A stretch of DNA of 64,000 nt. Source: Nostoc sp. PCC 7107 (lineage in GTDB: Bacteria > Cyanobacteriota > Cyanobacteriia > Cyanobacteriales > Nostocaceae). The position numbers and the translations under genes are program-made. Position 1 is the first letter of the stretch, and each line of letters opens with the position of its first letter. Below the pieces are notes generated by a model. The model was not told where the DNA came from. It saw only the letters and a list, made by a program, of their open reading frames with translations, and searched no databases. This document shows positions 55,780-64,000 of this stretch, piece after piece. The stretch lies in the NCBI RefSeq assembly GCF_000316625.1, contig NC_019676.1:1537001-1601000 (forward strand), given 5' to 3'.

Positions 55780-57954
55780 TTAAAAAGATAAAAATTTTAA
55801 ATGTTCTCCTTGTTGAGAGAGAAATGTTTCCAGTGTACCTTGTAATTGCACTTGACCTTGATCTAGCATGACAATCCAATCAGCACAATGCACTACACTA
55901 GGACGATGAGTAATCAAAATTGTAGTTTTACCTTTACGATGTGCTAACAACCGATCTAAGACTTGCGCTTCACTCACAGGGTCAAGTCCGGCTGTTGCTT
56001 CATCTAAAATCAATATAGGTGGATTGGTGAGAATTCCTCTAGCGATCGCTAATCTTTGTCGTTGTCCACCAGAGAGATTTGCACCAAATTCTCCTAAAAC
56101 AGTTTGATAATTATTTGGTAATTGACTAATAAAATTATCCGCATCTGCAATTTCACAAGCTTTGACAATTTCCTCAAAGGAAATATGGGGAGTACCTAAG
56201 CGAAAGTTATCTAAAATCGAGCGACTCCAAAAATGCGGTTCTTGCGGTACATAAACTACTTGTTGGCGTAGACAATCAAGGGCGATATCCTGAATATTAT
56301 AAAAACCAATGCGGATATTCCCAGAATTCAACTGATATAAACCTGCAATCAGTTTTGCTAAAGAACTTTTCCCACACCCTGATTTACCAATCAAAGCGAT
56401 CGCATTTCCCCCAGGGAGTTTCAGCGAAAATTCTTCTAACAAATCAACTCTCCCAGCATGATGAAAGGTAACTTGGGAAAAACGAATATCTGCATCCGCA
56501 GGTATTTGCACAGTTGGTTTTTGACTTCCTCCAATTACTTCTGGTGTCGCTTCAATAACTTCTAACAGCCGAGACACAGCCGTTTGCGATCGAAAATATT
56601 CATCCCCAAACCCAACTAAAGAGTTAATTAAATTAAAGATATTAACTTGTAAAGCATTAAAAGCTAAAATTTGACCAATACTTAACTGTCCTTGAATGAC
56701 TAAAATACTGCCTAATCCTAATAAAAATACTCCACCAATAGTAGAAATTAATCTCGCAACAGTACTGTTAATTATCCCAATTTGAATTGTACTAAAAGTT
56801 AAGTGTGCCAAACGACCAAAGCGGCTTTGAAATTCATCCCAAAATTGCGGAGCAGCATTCGTCGTTTTAATTACCTGTGCGCCTTTAAATGTTTCTACCA
56901 ACACACCTTGATTTTCTGCACCTAAAACCAATAAACTGCGAGTTTTTTGTTGAAGAATAGGTAAAAAAGGTAAGGTAGATGCCGTAATTAATAAAGCAAC
57001 TAAGATAACAGCAATTGTTAACTGCCAGCTATAAAACAGCATAATGCTGAAAGAAATTACCGCAATAAAAAACTGGCTGGGTAATAAAATTACGATTTGC
57101 GACACTAACTGATTAATTTCATCAATATCTCTTAATCGGCTAGAAATTTCCCCACTGCGGCGCGATTCATAATAACTCAAAGGTAACTGAAGAATTTTGC
57201 GGGCAAACTCCATTACCAATCCTAATTGCAGCCGTTGACCAAAATGAGCAATCATCATAGATTGTACGACTTGCAAACTACTACTAAATAAGCTGCTGAC
57301 AATAACAGATGAAATCACAACAATCAGTAATTGAGTATCTCCCCGCACTAAAACATCATCTGTTAATAGTTGCAGCAAAACCGGACTACCCAGCGCCAGT
57401 ACACCTAAAACAATATTGATCAGCAATACCTGACTCAGTAAATTTCGATAAGGTAATACACGCTGAAAAAATTTTCCTAAACCCTGCTTTGTTTCTTCCT
57501 GAAACTGTATAAAAAAGCGCGTGGGGTCAGCCTCTAATAAGAGCATAACTCCATTCCACGCGGTAGTTAATTCTTCGCGGGTGATGTAGCGTAAACCGAT
57601 CGCCGGATCACCAATCACATACTTTTTTCCTCGCTTACCGTACAGCACAACCCAGTGATAGCCGCGCCAATGAATAATTGCTGGTAAATTGATTTCTGTA
57701 ATTCTATCTGCGATCGCCGGTGCAGCTTTCACGGCTCTTGCATTAAATCCCAATGTCTCACAGCCGCGTTTGAGTCCTAATAAAGTTGTGCCTAAATGTC
57801 CTGTTCCTACCGCTTCTCGGCTTTTACTCATGCTTAAGAAGCGTCCGTAATGTTTGCAAATCGAAACTAGACAAGCGGCTCCACAGTCCTCTTCACTGGA
57901 TTGTAAAACACACTGATATTTTTTTCGGTGTTTGAATTTGAATAGATCAAACAT
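55780..57954 (-). CDS. C39-peptidase ABC exporter (HlyB/bacteriocin type)
   Basis: 724 residues. Exports a peptide while cutting off its double-glycine leader. N-terminal C39 protease: catalytic Cys24 in EEDCGAACLVSICKHYGRF, His in IIHWRGYHWVVLYG and Asp in VIGDPAIG, all intact. Six membrane helices run over about residues 170-440. ABC ATPase: Walker A LIGKSGCGKSSLAKLIAG, signature [16 protein letters not shown], Walker B PILILDEATAGLD, and His in TTILITHRPS. It sits between an HlyD adaptor (87 bp upstream) and the giant kinase/cyclase. A candidate substrate ORF lies further upstream at 60.4-60.6 kb. Confidence 0.93.
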   Translation of the reverse strand: MFDLFKFKHRKKYQCVLQSSEEDCGAACLVSICKHYGRFLSMSKSREAVGTGHLGTTLLGLKRGCETLGFNARAVKAAPAIADRITEINLPAIIHWRGYHWVVLYGKRGKKYVIGDPAIGLRYITREELTTAWNGVMLLLEADPTRFFIQFQEETKQGLGKFFQRVLPYRNLLSQVLLINIVLGVLALGSPVLLQLLTDDVLVRGDTQLLIVVISSVIVSSLFSSSLQVVQSMMIAHFGQRLQLGLVMEFARKILQLPLSYYESRRSGEISSRLRDIDEINQLVSQIVILLPSQFFIAVISFSIMLFYSWQLTIAVILVALLITASTLPFLPILQQKTRSLLVLGAENQGVLVETFKGAQVIKTTNAAPQFWDEFQSRFGRLAHLTFSTIQIGIINSTVARLISTIGGVFLLGLGSILVIQGQLSIGQILAFNALQVNIFNLINSLVGFGDEYFRSQTAVSRLLEVIEATPEVIGGSQKPTVQIPADADIRFSQVTFHHAGRVDLLEEFSLKLPGGNAIALIGKSGCGKSSLAKLIAGLYQLNSGNIRIGFYNIQDIALDCLRQQVVYVPQEPHFWSRSILDNFRLGTPHISFEEIVKACEIADADNFISQLPNNYQTVLGEFGANLSGGQRQRLAIARGILTNPPILILDEATAGLDPVSEAQVLDRLLAHRKGKTTILITHRPSVVHCADWIVMLDQGQVQLQGTLETFLSQQGEHLKFLSF

Positions 57955-58041
57955 GATTGTTAAAAATGGGGAGTTGGGAGTAGTGATAGGGTGAGTATTT
58001 TTGTTTCCTTTCAGACTTCACACTTCAGACTTCAAACTTTT

Positions 58042-59910
58042 TTAAATATCTGCAATTAATCTGGCTTTTCGCAGAATGAATTGCATAATTGTTTCTTGGC
58101 GAGAAATGATATCAGCGCGTCCCTCCATTCCTGGTTTGAGATGACACTGGCGATCGCCTCTACCAACAAATGAAGTTTGCGGTACAATTGTCACTTCATA
58201 AGCTGGCGCTGGCTGTACAGTAGGTAATGTACCGTTTTTTTCCACGGCTAAAGCATCTGGTGCGATTGTGGCTACAATACCCTGGAGTGTGCCGTAATCT
58301 GGATAAGGACAAGCCGAAACCTGCATTTGAACTTGTTGATTTGCTTTCACCTTGTCGATATCTTGCGCGGGGACTCTCGCTTTGATTTGCAATGGTGCAT
58401 CTAAAGGTGCAATCTGGGCGATCGCTTCACTAGGTTGTACAATTTGTCCAGGGTTGCGGAGTTTAAATTGCAGCAAAATTCCCTCACTCGGCGCGCGAAT
58501 GACAGTCTTACTCAAGTCATTTTCGGTTTGTTGGAGTTGTTTTTGTGCGCTGTCTAATTGTTTGTGAAATTCTGTGCGCTGCTGGAGTAAGGTTTCTCTT
58601 TCCTTTTTCAAAGCTGCTAAATCTGCTGCTTTCTTTGCCTGTTCTTGCTGAATGCGTGCAGATGCTACCGCTACAGGCGAATCACTCGGATTCAATGCAG
58701 TTTTCACCTTAGTTAAATTGGTTTCAGCAATTGTGAGTGCTTGGTCTTTTTCTTCTAAGCTGTTTTTCGCATTAGCTTTGGCTTGTTCTAACTTAGTTTC
58801 CGCCGCTTTGACTGCTTGTACTTTTTCTTCTAAGCTATTTTTGGCATTTTCTTGAGCTTGAGCAAGTTTGGCTTGCGCCGAAATCACCCCTTGTTCTTTG
58901 TCTTCCAGAAGATTTTTCGTATTGGCTTTAGTTTGGACTAATTTAGCTTCCGCTTCTTTGACTGCTTGCGCTTTTTCTTCAAATAAATTGAGTGGCACTG
59001 CTCCTAGTGCTACTATCGACTGCAAGCGATCGCGTTGTAACTTAGCCATTTGCAAAGCGGCTTCTGCTTCTTGCACAGTAATCTTTAAAAGTTGATCACG
59101 CTGCAATCTATCTTTTTGCTTTTGGGCGATATTCAAGGCTGTTTGTGCTGCTTGTACAGTTGATTGTAATAATTTTTCCCGCTGTAAGCGATCGCGTTGC
59201 ACTCTCGCTAACGCCAAAGCGGCTTCTGTTTCTTGGACAGTGGTAGTTAAGAGTTTTTCTCGCCGTAATCGATCTTTTTGTAGTTTCGCTAAACTAAAAG
59301 CTGTTTGTGCTTGCGTCATTTCCGCAAAAGCTTTAATTCGCTGATCTTGATAGTTGCGTTCAGTACCGCTTAACTCTGCTTGCGCCGCTAAAATCGTCCG
59401 GTTCATTAGTTCAGTTTGAGCCGTAAGTTGAATGTTAATTTCACTTAGTTGAGCCTCAATTTGACCTAGTTGTAATTTACTCTTTTGAATGGTGGTTTGT
59501 AGTTGACTTTTTTGATTTTGCAGACGCGAATCATCAACAGAGGCGATCGCTTGTCCTTGTTTAACTATCTGACTATCTTTCGCCTCAATTTTCTGCACAG
59601 TTCCCGTAACAGCAGACTCAACAACTTTTAGTTCTCCTAAAGGTCTAATTGTTGCCGGAACTTTCACTGCGACATTGTACTTGAGAATTGAAGATAAAAT
59701 CACTCCCAGCACAATAATACTGATCATTACGCTCCCCGCCACAGTGATCCATTTACCGATACTGGGGATAAATTCATTCACATCAAATATAGGGAGTTGT
59801 TCTGAATTTAGTTCATGAAAACTATTATCAGTATGATTTGACTGAGTGCTTAATAAATTCACTATATTACACCTTGTTTTTGAGATTGATATATAAACTG
59901 AAGTTTGCAT
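58042..59910 (-). CDS. HlyD-family membrane-fusion adaptor with extended coiled coil
   Basis: 622 residues. Single N-terminal membrane helix (about 54-78, ITVAGSVMISIIVLGVILSS), lipoyl half-domains around a very long coiled coil, and a beta-barrel C-terminus (VIRAPSEGILLQFKL, RADIISRQETIMQFI). The coiled coil contains two tandem series: a 27-residue unit (core QRDRLQREKLLQSTVQ) about 3.5 times at residues 204-298, and a 25-residue unit (core EEKVQAVKAAETKLEQAKAN) about four times at 311-410. It links the C39 ABC exporter to the outer membrane. It is the first gene of the operon. Confidence 0.92.
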   Translation of the reverse strand: MQTSVYISISKTRCNIVNLLSTQSNHTDNSFHELNSEQLPIFDVNEFIPSIGKWITVAGSVMISIIVLGVILSSILKYNVAVKVPATIRPLGELKVVESAVTGTVQKIEAKDSQIVKQGQAIASVDDSRLQNQKSQLQTTIQKSKLQLGQIEAQLSEINIQLTAQTELMNRTILAAQAELSGTERNYQDQRIKAFAEMTQAQTAFSLAKLQKDRLRREKLLTTTVQETEAALALARVQRDRLQREKLLQSTVQAAQTALNIAQKQKDRLQRDQLLKITVQEAEAALQMAKLQRDRLQSIVALGAVPLNLFEEKAQAVKEAEAKLVQTKANTKNLLEDKEQGVISAQAKLAQAQENAKNSLEEKVQAVKAAETKLEQAKANAKNSLEEKDQALTIAETNLTKVKTALNPSDSPVAVASARIQQEQAKKAADLAALKKERETLLQQRTEFHKQLDSAQKQLQQTENDLSKTVIRAPSEGILLQFKLRNPGQIVQPSEAIAQIAPLDAPLQIKARVPAQDIDKVKANQQVQMQVSACPYPDYGTLQGIVATIAPDALAVEKNGTLPTVQPAPAYEVTIVPQTSFVGRGDRQCHLKPGMEGRADIISRQETIMQFILRKARLIADI

Positions 59911-60445
59911 AAATAACTCGAAATTATTTATCTTTGCCGTTAGGATGAGGGATAAATGCTTTCGTTGGTGATGCTGATCATCATCTGATTGCCAATTTCA
60001 GACATAATAGAATAGCTGTTTTTGACAAGAATTAAAAAAGAATATTTAGACAAATTTGTATGCACACCATAGCGAAAAAATAAGCAAATCGCCGATTTTA
60101 GCCGTAATGCGATCGCTCGGATCAATTATTGCCTAAATTACCTTAAGAAAAGGCAGGCAACATCATCACAAATAATCTTTTATAATTAATTACGGGGGAA
60201 GAGAAAAGTGTGCCAAACAAGCACAACAATAACTTTTCTCATATCTCTAACGTGGGCAACGCAGAGAGAAACCAGAGGAGAATTCTCAGACTCCTTCAAA
60301 GGCCTCACTTACATTGAGTGAGCAATAAATATCTCCTCTCCCCTCTTCTTAATAGGAGCAAAATAATTACCTAAATTATCTTTAGCACTATCAAAACACT
60401 CATACTTACAACGAGCGCAGAGATAGCTAATATAGCAGGAACTAT
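59911..60445. other. Mostly non-coding leader of the HlyD operon
   Basis: Contains the hydrophobic in-frame extension of the candidate peptide ORF (60371-60445). The minus-strand frame ending at 59940 is open for about 60 codons but lacks coding character. A motif CCTCACTTAC-RTTKAGTG occurs at 60303 and again at 60560. Promoter elements for HlyD are expected here. Confidence 0.4.
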
Positions 60446-60550
60446 TCAGCGTAAAAATTGCCAGTGCTTATCTGCACCAGCAGCAACTACTTCTAGTCTT
60501 TGATTAGGTAACTCAATCAACAACTCTGATAAAAATATTAGATGTGACAT
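60446..60550 (-). CDS. Candidate double-glycine-leader peptide (34 aa), possible exporter substrate
   Basis: MSHLIFLSELLIELPNQRLE followed by VVAAGADKHWQFLR and TGA. The LEVVAAG segment matches the C39 leader pattern L-E-x-V-x-G-G, with Leu at -7 and Val at -4, and Ala instead of Gly at -2. A GTGAGG ribosome binding site lies about 10 bp before the ATG at 60550. Beyond the TGA the same frame continues with a hydrophobic stretch (IVPAILAISALVVSMSVLIV) to a TAG at 60371, so the gene may be cut short by a TGG-to-TGA change. It lies upstream of the HlyD/C39 operon on the same strand. Confidence 0.45.
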   Translation of the reverse strand: MSHLIFLSELLIELPNQRLEVVAAGADKHWQFLR

Positions 60551-60817
60551 GATTTTTAGCCTCACTTACGTTTAGTGGGTTGACCACCTAAGTAACCAAC
60601 TATAAGCACTGTTTGTCAGGAAATCATAAATCTATAGATAGAAATCAAAACAAGAGTTTTACTACTCGCAGTAGATATAAAAAAATCTTTTATGTGTTAA
60701 AGATATCCTAGTAGTCTGCGACTAAAAATAGTAAATTCTAGTGAATAAGTACAGTTTTTTTGCTTATCCCCATTCAGCTAATTCATTATTCTGGATTGTA
60801 GATAAGATAATCCTATC

Positions 60818-61531
60818 TCAGCCTAAGTTAGCTAACAATAATTGCATTAATACAAAGGCTAGACCGGCACTACCTAAAGGAACGGTTAAATTATCAATAC
60901 CCAAAAAGGAAATAGCTTCTAAACCAGTAGATGCGATCGCCACAGCCAATGATACCACCCAAATTTGCCATATATTTCCTTGCACACCCAGCAAAATCAA
61001 ACTACTAACCATATAGCTGGCTAACGTCATAGTCAAAGAGCCTTCCCAGCTTTTATTTACCCCAAAAACTTTATACTTATGTTGACCAAAGCGTTGACCT
61101 ACTAATGCGGCTAAACCATCTCCCCAGGTCATCACCATAATTCCAATCGCTGCGTATTGGGGTTGTTGCAAATGCCAGAACCACCCAACTAAGATGCCAA
61201 AACTCACAGCATAAAAAAACGTTCCTAAACTTCGGCGACCCACACTATTAATCCCTGGCAAAATTGGCAATCGATAAGATAACAAAGTCACAATACTCGC
61301 TAAAATCGAAGCTGTAACACCCACTTCAGCCGGGATATCTAGCCACCAAGCCAGCAAGATCACATTGCCAGTACCAATATGCACTATTTTCCTGACTATT
61401 TCTGAATCATCAGTTGCAAAGCGACTGACCACCCATGCAACTAGGAGAATCAGCGACACCCAAACTGCAACTACGCTAATTTGCAGCCACAAAGGTGGAA
61501 TTGACGTTAAACCAGGAATCAGAATTAACAA
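60818..61531 (-). CDS. Phytol/dolichol-kinase-like CTP-dependent lipid kinase
   Basis: 237 residues with six to seven membrane helices. Family signatures are [39 protein letters not shown] and the [13 protein letters not shown] motif that binds CTP. Related cyanobacterial enzymes (slr1652 type, VTE5 in plants) phosphorylate phytol or farnesol released from chlorophyll for tocopherol synthesis. A TTG start at 61531 is assumed; no strong ribosome binding site is seen. It diverges from yidD 62 bp away. Confidence 0.85.
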   Translation of the reverse strand: MLILIPGLTSIPPLWLQISVVAVWVSLILLVAWVVSRFATDDSEIVRKIVHIGTGNVILLAWWLDIPAEVGVTASILASIVTLLSYRLPILPGINSVGRRSLGTFFYAVSFGILVGWFWHLQQPQYAAIGIMVMTWGDGLAALVGQRFGQHKYKVFGVNKSWEGSLTMTLASYMVSSLILLGVQGNIWQIWVVSLAVAIASTGLEAISFLGIDNLTVPLGSAGLAFVLMQLLLANLG

Positions 61532-61593
61532 GGATTTTACACGCTAGACAGTTTTTACCCTTGTTTCTAATTTATAAGATTTGGGCAACAGGA

Positions 61594-61893
61594 ATGAAAC
61601 TATTATTTATTTGGTTAATTCGGGGTTACAGAATGTTTATCTCGCCGTTGTTTCCCCCAACTTGTCGTTTTCAGCCAACTTGTTCCATGTACGCTATCCA
61701 AGCAATAGAGAGGTTTGGAGTAATGCGCGGTGGCTGGATGGCAATTTGGCGCATCTTACGTTGTCATCCATTTCACCCTGGTGGTTATGACCCAGTACCA
61801 GAAATATCACCATCAGTCATGCAGGTAGATTGTTGTAGTCACACTCTGGTAAATTCCGAGGATAAAACCCAACAGGACGAGCAAAATCACTAA
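61594..61893 (+). CDS. yidD: Membrane protein insertion efficiency factor YidD
   Basis: 99 residues from ATG 61594, preceded directly by AGGA; the frame is open 99 bp upstream but without YidD sequence. An amphipathic N-terminus ([20 protein letters not shown]) leads to the family core [19 protein letters not shown] and [20 protein letters not shown]. It assists YidC/Sec in membrane protein insertion. The tail (CCSHTLV...) is divergent. A second, strongly modified homologue lies at 28.5 kb. Confidence 0.93.
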   Translation: MKLLFIWLIRGYRMFISPLFPPTCRFQPTCSMYAIQAIERFGVMRGGWMAIWRILRCHPFHPGGYDPVPEISPSVMQVDCCSHTLVNSEDKTQQDEQNH

Positions 61894-62013
61894 AAACGTT
61901 TTGGAATCATCCGCAATATCTACAGCATTCCTCTTTGATTTGTGAATTTCCTGGCGAAGGAAGTAAATAACATATTTATTCACCAATGATTTAGGGTTGC
62001 TAGATATTTTCAT
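61813..62013 (-). CDS. Possible small single-helix membrane protein, antisense to yidD end
   Basis: 66 residues, beginning [20 protein letters not shown] with a basic region and one clear membrane helix ([17 protein letters not shown]). It overlaps the last 81 bp of yidD on the opposite strand. The positive-inside start and clean helix argue for a real gene. The overlap, lack of a ribosome binding site and unknown conservation argue against it. Low confidence. Confidence 0.3.
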   Translation of the reverse strand: MKISSNPKSLVNKYVIYFLRQEIHKSKRNAVDIADDSKTFLVILLVLLGFILGIYQSVTTTIYLHD

Positions 62014-62237
62014 TTATGTATTTATACTTTATCATTTTTCCAGAAATTAGCTGTAAAAATTACTGATAAAAAATAGTTTTATCGATTCTTATTTAGTGTA
62101 AATACATAAGTTTTATAAGTACTTATAATTCCTGGCTATAAATATAAAAAACAGAACAATTTCATCCATATTAGCTAGACGAATACATGGCAAATCTCTT
62201 ATCAATGGATTCATGATTCAACTAGTGAGAGAAAGCT
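61894..62237. other. Intergenic region upstream of DUF4114 gene
   Basis: 344 bp of A/T-rich sequence, apart from the possible small antisense gene at its left. A GAGAG motif 10-14 bp before the ATG at 62238 may be the ribosome binding site. No repeats or RNA seen. Confidence 0.4.
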
Positions 62238-63095
62238 ATGAAAAATTCATTGTTTCCTAATTTACTTGCAGCAACAGCTTTGGTAACTGGCTTGTGGGTG
62301 TCTGCTGCACCAGCAAACGCGATTAACATTCAAAGCCGAAACGAAGCGCCAGCTGATTTTAAAGATAATATCCAAGACTTTAAGGATTTTGTTGGCAAAG
62401 AATCTCGCTACTTATCACCTGAGACAATTGGAGCGCAGAAAGTTGATTTATCTCAACTAACATTGAAATATGCTCACGATACTAAGGTCTTCTTTATTGG
62501 TGAAACTGCTGGTGGTTATCGCAACCGTTTAGATTTTAAAGCAACTTATGGTGATACAGTCACCACAGGCAAAATCTTTGGCGATACATCTTGTAGTACT
62601 AAAGATAGTGCTTTTCAAAATTTTAAAGAGTTTTGTGCAAATCCTAACGATGCTTTAGCTAACAAAACCCAACAAGACAGCCCCTTAAAAGTTGGTGACT
62701 GGGTTAGCTTAGGTCAATTCCAAGCTGGTACTACACTTGATTTCTTATTGCACTCTAATGACATCAATGGTGGTATCTCCGGTAAAAACCAACAAGGGCA
62801 AACTGTTAAAGGTGTGTTTGGCTTAAATGAAGCTACCAATCCAGATGGTTTGCAACACGTAATGACTTATGTGTACAAGAACTTCTTAGTTTTGGGTTAT
62901 GAAGACTTATGGGGAGGTGGCGACAAAGATTATAATGATGTTGTTTTTGCGATAGATATTGGTTCTAGAAATGCTACTGCATTAACAAAAGGTGTTAGTG
63001 TTCCAGAACCTTCTGCAACTTTAGCCTTGGTTGGTATCGGTGCAATTGGTGTACTCAAAACTCGTCGCCGTTCTTTGAAAAAAGGTAATAGCTAG
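62238..63095 (+). CDS. DUF4114-domain PEP-CTERM exported protein
   Basis: 285 residues. Signal peptide about 1-30 (LAATALVTGLWVSAAPANA). The C-terminal half carries the DUF4114 hallmark LGYEDLWGGGDKDYNDVVFA (calcium-binding-like Asp cluster), preceded by WVSLGQFQAGTTLDFLLHSN. It ends with the exosortase signal VPEPSATLALVGIGAIGVLK plus RRRS. It is exported and probably placed in the outer matrix or surface layer. Partner exosortase not in the window. Monocistronic. Confidence 0.9.
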   Translation: MKNSLFPNLLAATALVTGLWVSAAPANAINIQSRNEAPADFKDNIQDFKDFVGKESRYLSPETIGAQKVDLSQLTLKYAHDTKVFFIGETAGGYRNRLDFKATYGDTVTTGKIFGDTSCSTKDSAFQNFKEFCANPNDALANKTQQDSPLKVGDWVSLGQFQAGTTLDFLLHSNDINGGISGKNQQGQTVKGVFGLNEATNPDGLQHVMTYVYKNFLVLGYEDLWGGGDKDYNDVVFAIDIGSRNATALTKGVSVPEPSATLALVGIGAIGVLKTRRRSLKKGNS

Positions 63096-63591
63096 TAGTT
63101 TTTTCGACTGTTAACAGCTTGATTATTCAGCTTTTGAAGCTTCAATTCGTCACAACCATTTTTCCAATCGGTATAAGTCAATAACTTGATGCCTATATCA
63201 AGGTCGCATCTATCAATATCGATTTACAAGTTGACAATTTCACTACTCATATCATGTCCGGTAAATTACTTGTCATTACGTAGCTTGCTTCCCGCAGGGT
63301 ACGTAGCGATAGCGAAGTGAAGTAATCGCAGAATCCAGGCGATTGCTTCGTTCCACTTCGTTGCACTCACAATGACATATCGTAAGTGATTAAGCGGACT
63401 TCATATCACTGGTGTTTCAGGGTCAGTAAATAACATTTCTGTTCTGAGTTATCAAAAGATACTGAATTTTTTGTGTACTTTTTCAAATATTTTTTGTATC
63501 TGTCAGTATACAACTCAAGCGATCGCCTGTTGAAGATAATGGAGAGCGATCGCTCCTTTTCATATAGATTAATAGTTGGCTATTTAAGCCA
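63096..63591. other. Intergenic region with dispersed-repeat DNA
   Basis: 496 bp. The stretch 63280-63390 (GCTTGCTTCCCGCAGGGTACG, then CGAAGTGAAGTAATCGCAG and TTGCTTCGTTCCACTTCGTT) has the look of dispersed repeats found in many copies in Nostocales genomes, with several short inverted arms. No gene. Confidence 0.45.
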
Positions 63592-64000
63592 CTATTGAGC
63601 CGCAAGTATTTCATACAAATCTACTGTTTTCAGGCTTATTTGTGACAAATCAACATTACTGAGATCAGCTTTAAACAAGATGGTTTTCTTGAGACTGGTG
63701 TAGCTTAAATCTGCTTGGTTCAAGTTGGCTCCCGTGAGGTTTGCACCGTTGAGATTTGCTCCTGCTAAGTTAGCACCACTCAGGTTAGCGTAGCTCAAAT
63801 CTGCACCACTTAAGTCTGCACTACTGAGGTCAGCATTGTGTAAATCTGCTAAACGTAGGTCTGATTTCTGTAGGGACGCTTTATGTAAGTCTACGTTACT
63901 CAGGTTGGCACGAATTAGGTTAGCAGCTTTTAAATTTGTCCAAATTAAGTTTGCACCACTAAGATTAGTTCTCCACAGGTATGATGCAGCCAAATTTGCT
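63592..64000 (-). CDS. Pentapeptide-repeat protein (N-terminus beyond right edge)
   Basis: The visible 136 residues are almost wholly A(D/N)LXX repeats, for example ADLSSADLSGADLSYANLSG and ANLAGANLNGANLTGANLNQ, forming a right-handed quadrilateral beta-helix. The frame is open to the window edge and still in repeats there (ANLAASYLW), so the start lies outside. It ends DLYEILAAQ. Pentapeptide proteins are plentiful in cyanobacteria and mostly of unknown role; some mimic DNA. Nothing around it suggests a specific function. Confidence 0.85.
   Translation of the reverse strand, partial: ANLAASYLWRTNLSGANLIWTNLKAANLIRANLSNVDLHKASLQKSDLRLADLHNADLSSADLSGADLSYANLSGANLAGANLNGANLTGANLNQADLSYTSLKKTILFKADLSNVDLSQISLKTVDLYEILAAQ

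Noticed and set aside
59940-60125. 61-codon minus-strand frame upstream of HlyD, ending MSEIGNQMMISITNESIYPSS
   Set aside because: No ribosome binding site, no leader motif and an arbitrary N-terminus; it looks like chance open frame in the operon leader.

Overview
This is a stretch of chromosome from a filamentous, heterocyst-forming cyanobacterium (Nostocales). Four things point that way. The HIP1 palindrome GCGATCGC recurs across the window. Photosynthesis and chlorophyll genes are present (chlP, acsF, rpaA). There are homologues of heterocyst genes (a HetI-type phosphopantetheinyl transferase and a PatD-like protein). The tmRNA is of cyanobacterial type, with proteolysis tag ANNIVKFARREALVAA. 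I cannot name the species. Genus-level assignment is inference.

Layout. 0-6.6 kb is defence-rich: an N6-adenine DNA methyltransferase running off the left edge, a small uncharacterised gene, thiC under a TPP riboswitch, a translationally coupled DUF262-HEPN pair, and a complete 911-bp IS5-family element with a programmed frameshift. 6.7-13 kb is signalling: a pseudouridine synthase, a PAS histidine kinase, and a PP2C phosphatase followed by an FHA Ser/Thr kinase, both with zinc ribbons. 13.4-18.5 kb is a glycan cluster: a TPR anchor protein, a methyltransferase-glycosyltransferase fusion, and a TPR-SPINDLY/OGT-like transferase that shares an unrecognised domain with the fusion. 18.7-30.2 kb is mostly housekeeping: Rel (p)ppGpp enzyme, PatD-like, PhoX, PEP-CTERM protein, YheT-like hydrolase, RpaA, ChlP, a divergent YidD-like protein and CysA. 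31-39 kb holds secreted proteins, AhpD-like, HetI with a convergent SDR, MarC, tmRNA, threonine aldolase and DUF2996. 39-45 kb holds a secreted protein, a 957-residue two-partner-secretion exoprotein, the oxygen-dependent cyclase AcsF and another small secreted protein.

45.0-47.6 kb is the most striking mobile structure. A C5-cytosine methyltransferase and a frameshifted PD-(D/E)XK endonuclease lie between two direct copies of the last ~56 bp of uvrC. The outer copy still encodes a UvrC C-terminus with its own stop codon. This looks like a restriction-modification cassette inserted at the 3' end of uvrC by duplication of the target, leaving uvrC functional.

50.17-50.34 kb holds an array of seven 13-bp palindromes (consensus RCATT-N3-AATGY, the last two degenerate) with an exact 21-bp period, upstream of a small gene of unknown function. 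It looks like a helically phased operator array.

50.3-60.6 kb is a secretion/signalling operon on the minus strand: an HlyD-type adaptor with two internal coiled-coil repeats, a C39-peptidase ABC exporter, and a giant kinase-AAA-GAF-adenylate-cyclase protein. Upstream lies a short ORF with a near-canonical double-glycine leader (LEVVAAG), a candidate substrate, followed in frame by a hydrophobic segment beyond a TGA. The window ends with a phytol-kinase-like enzyme, a canonical YidD, a DUF4114 PEP-CTERM protein and a partial pentapeptide-repeat protein.
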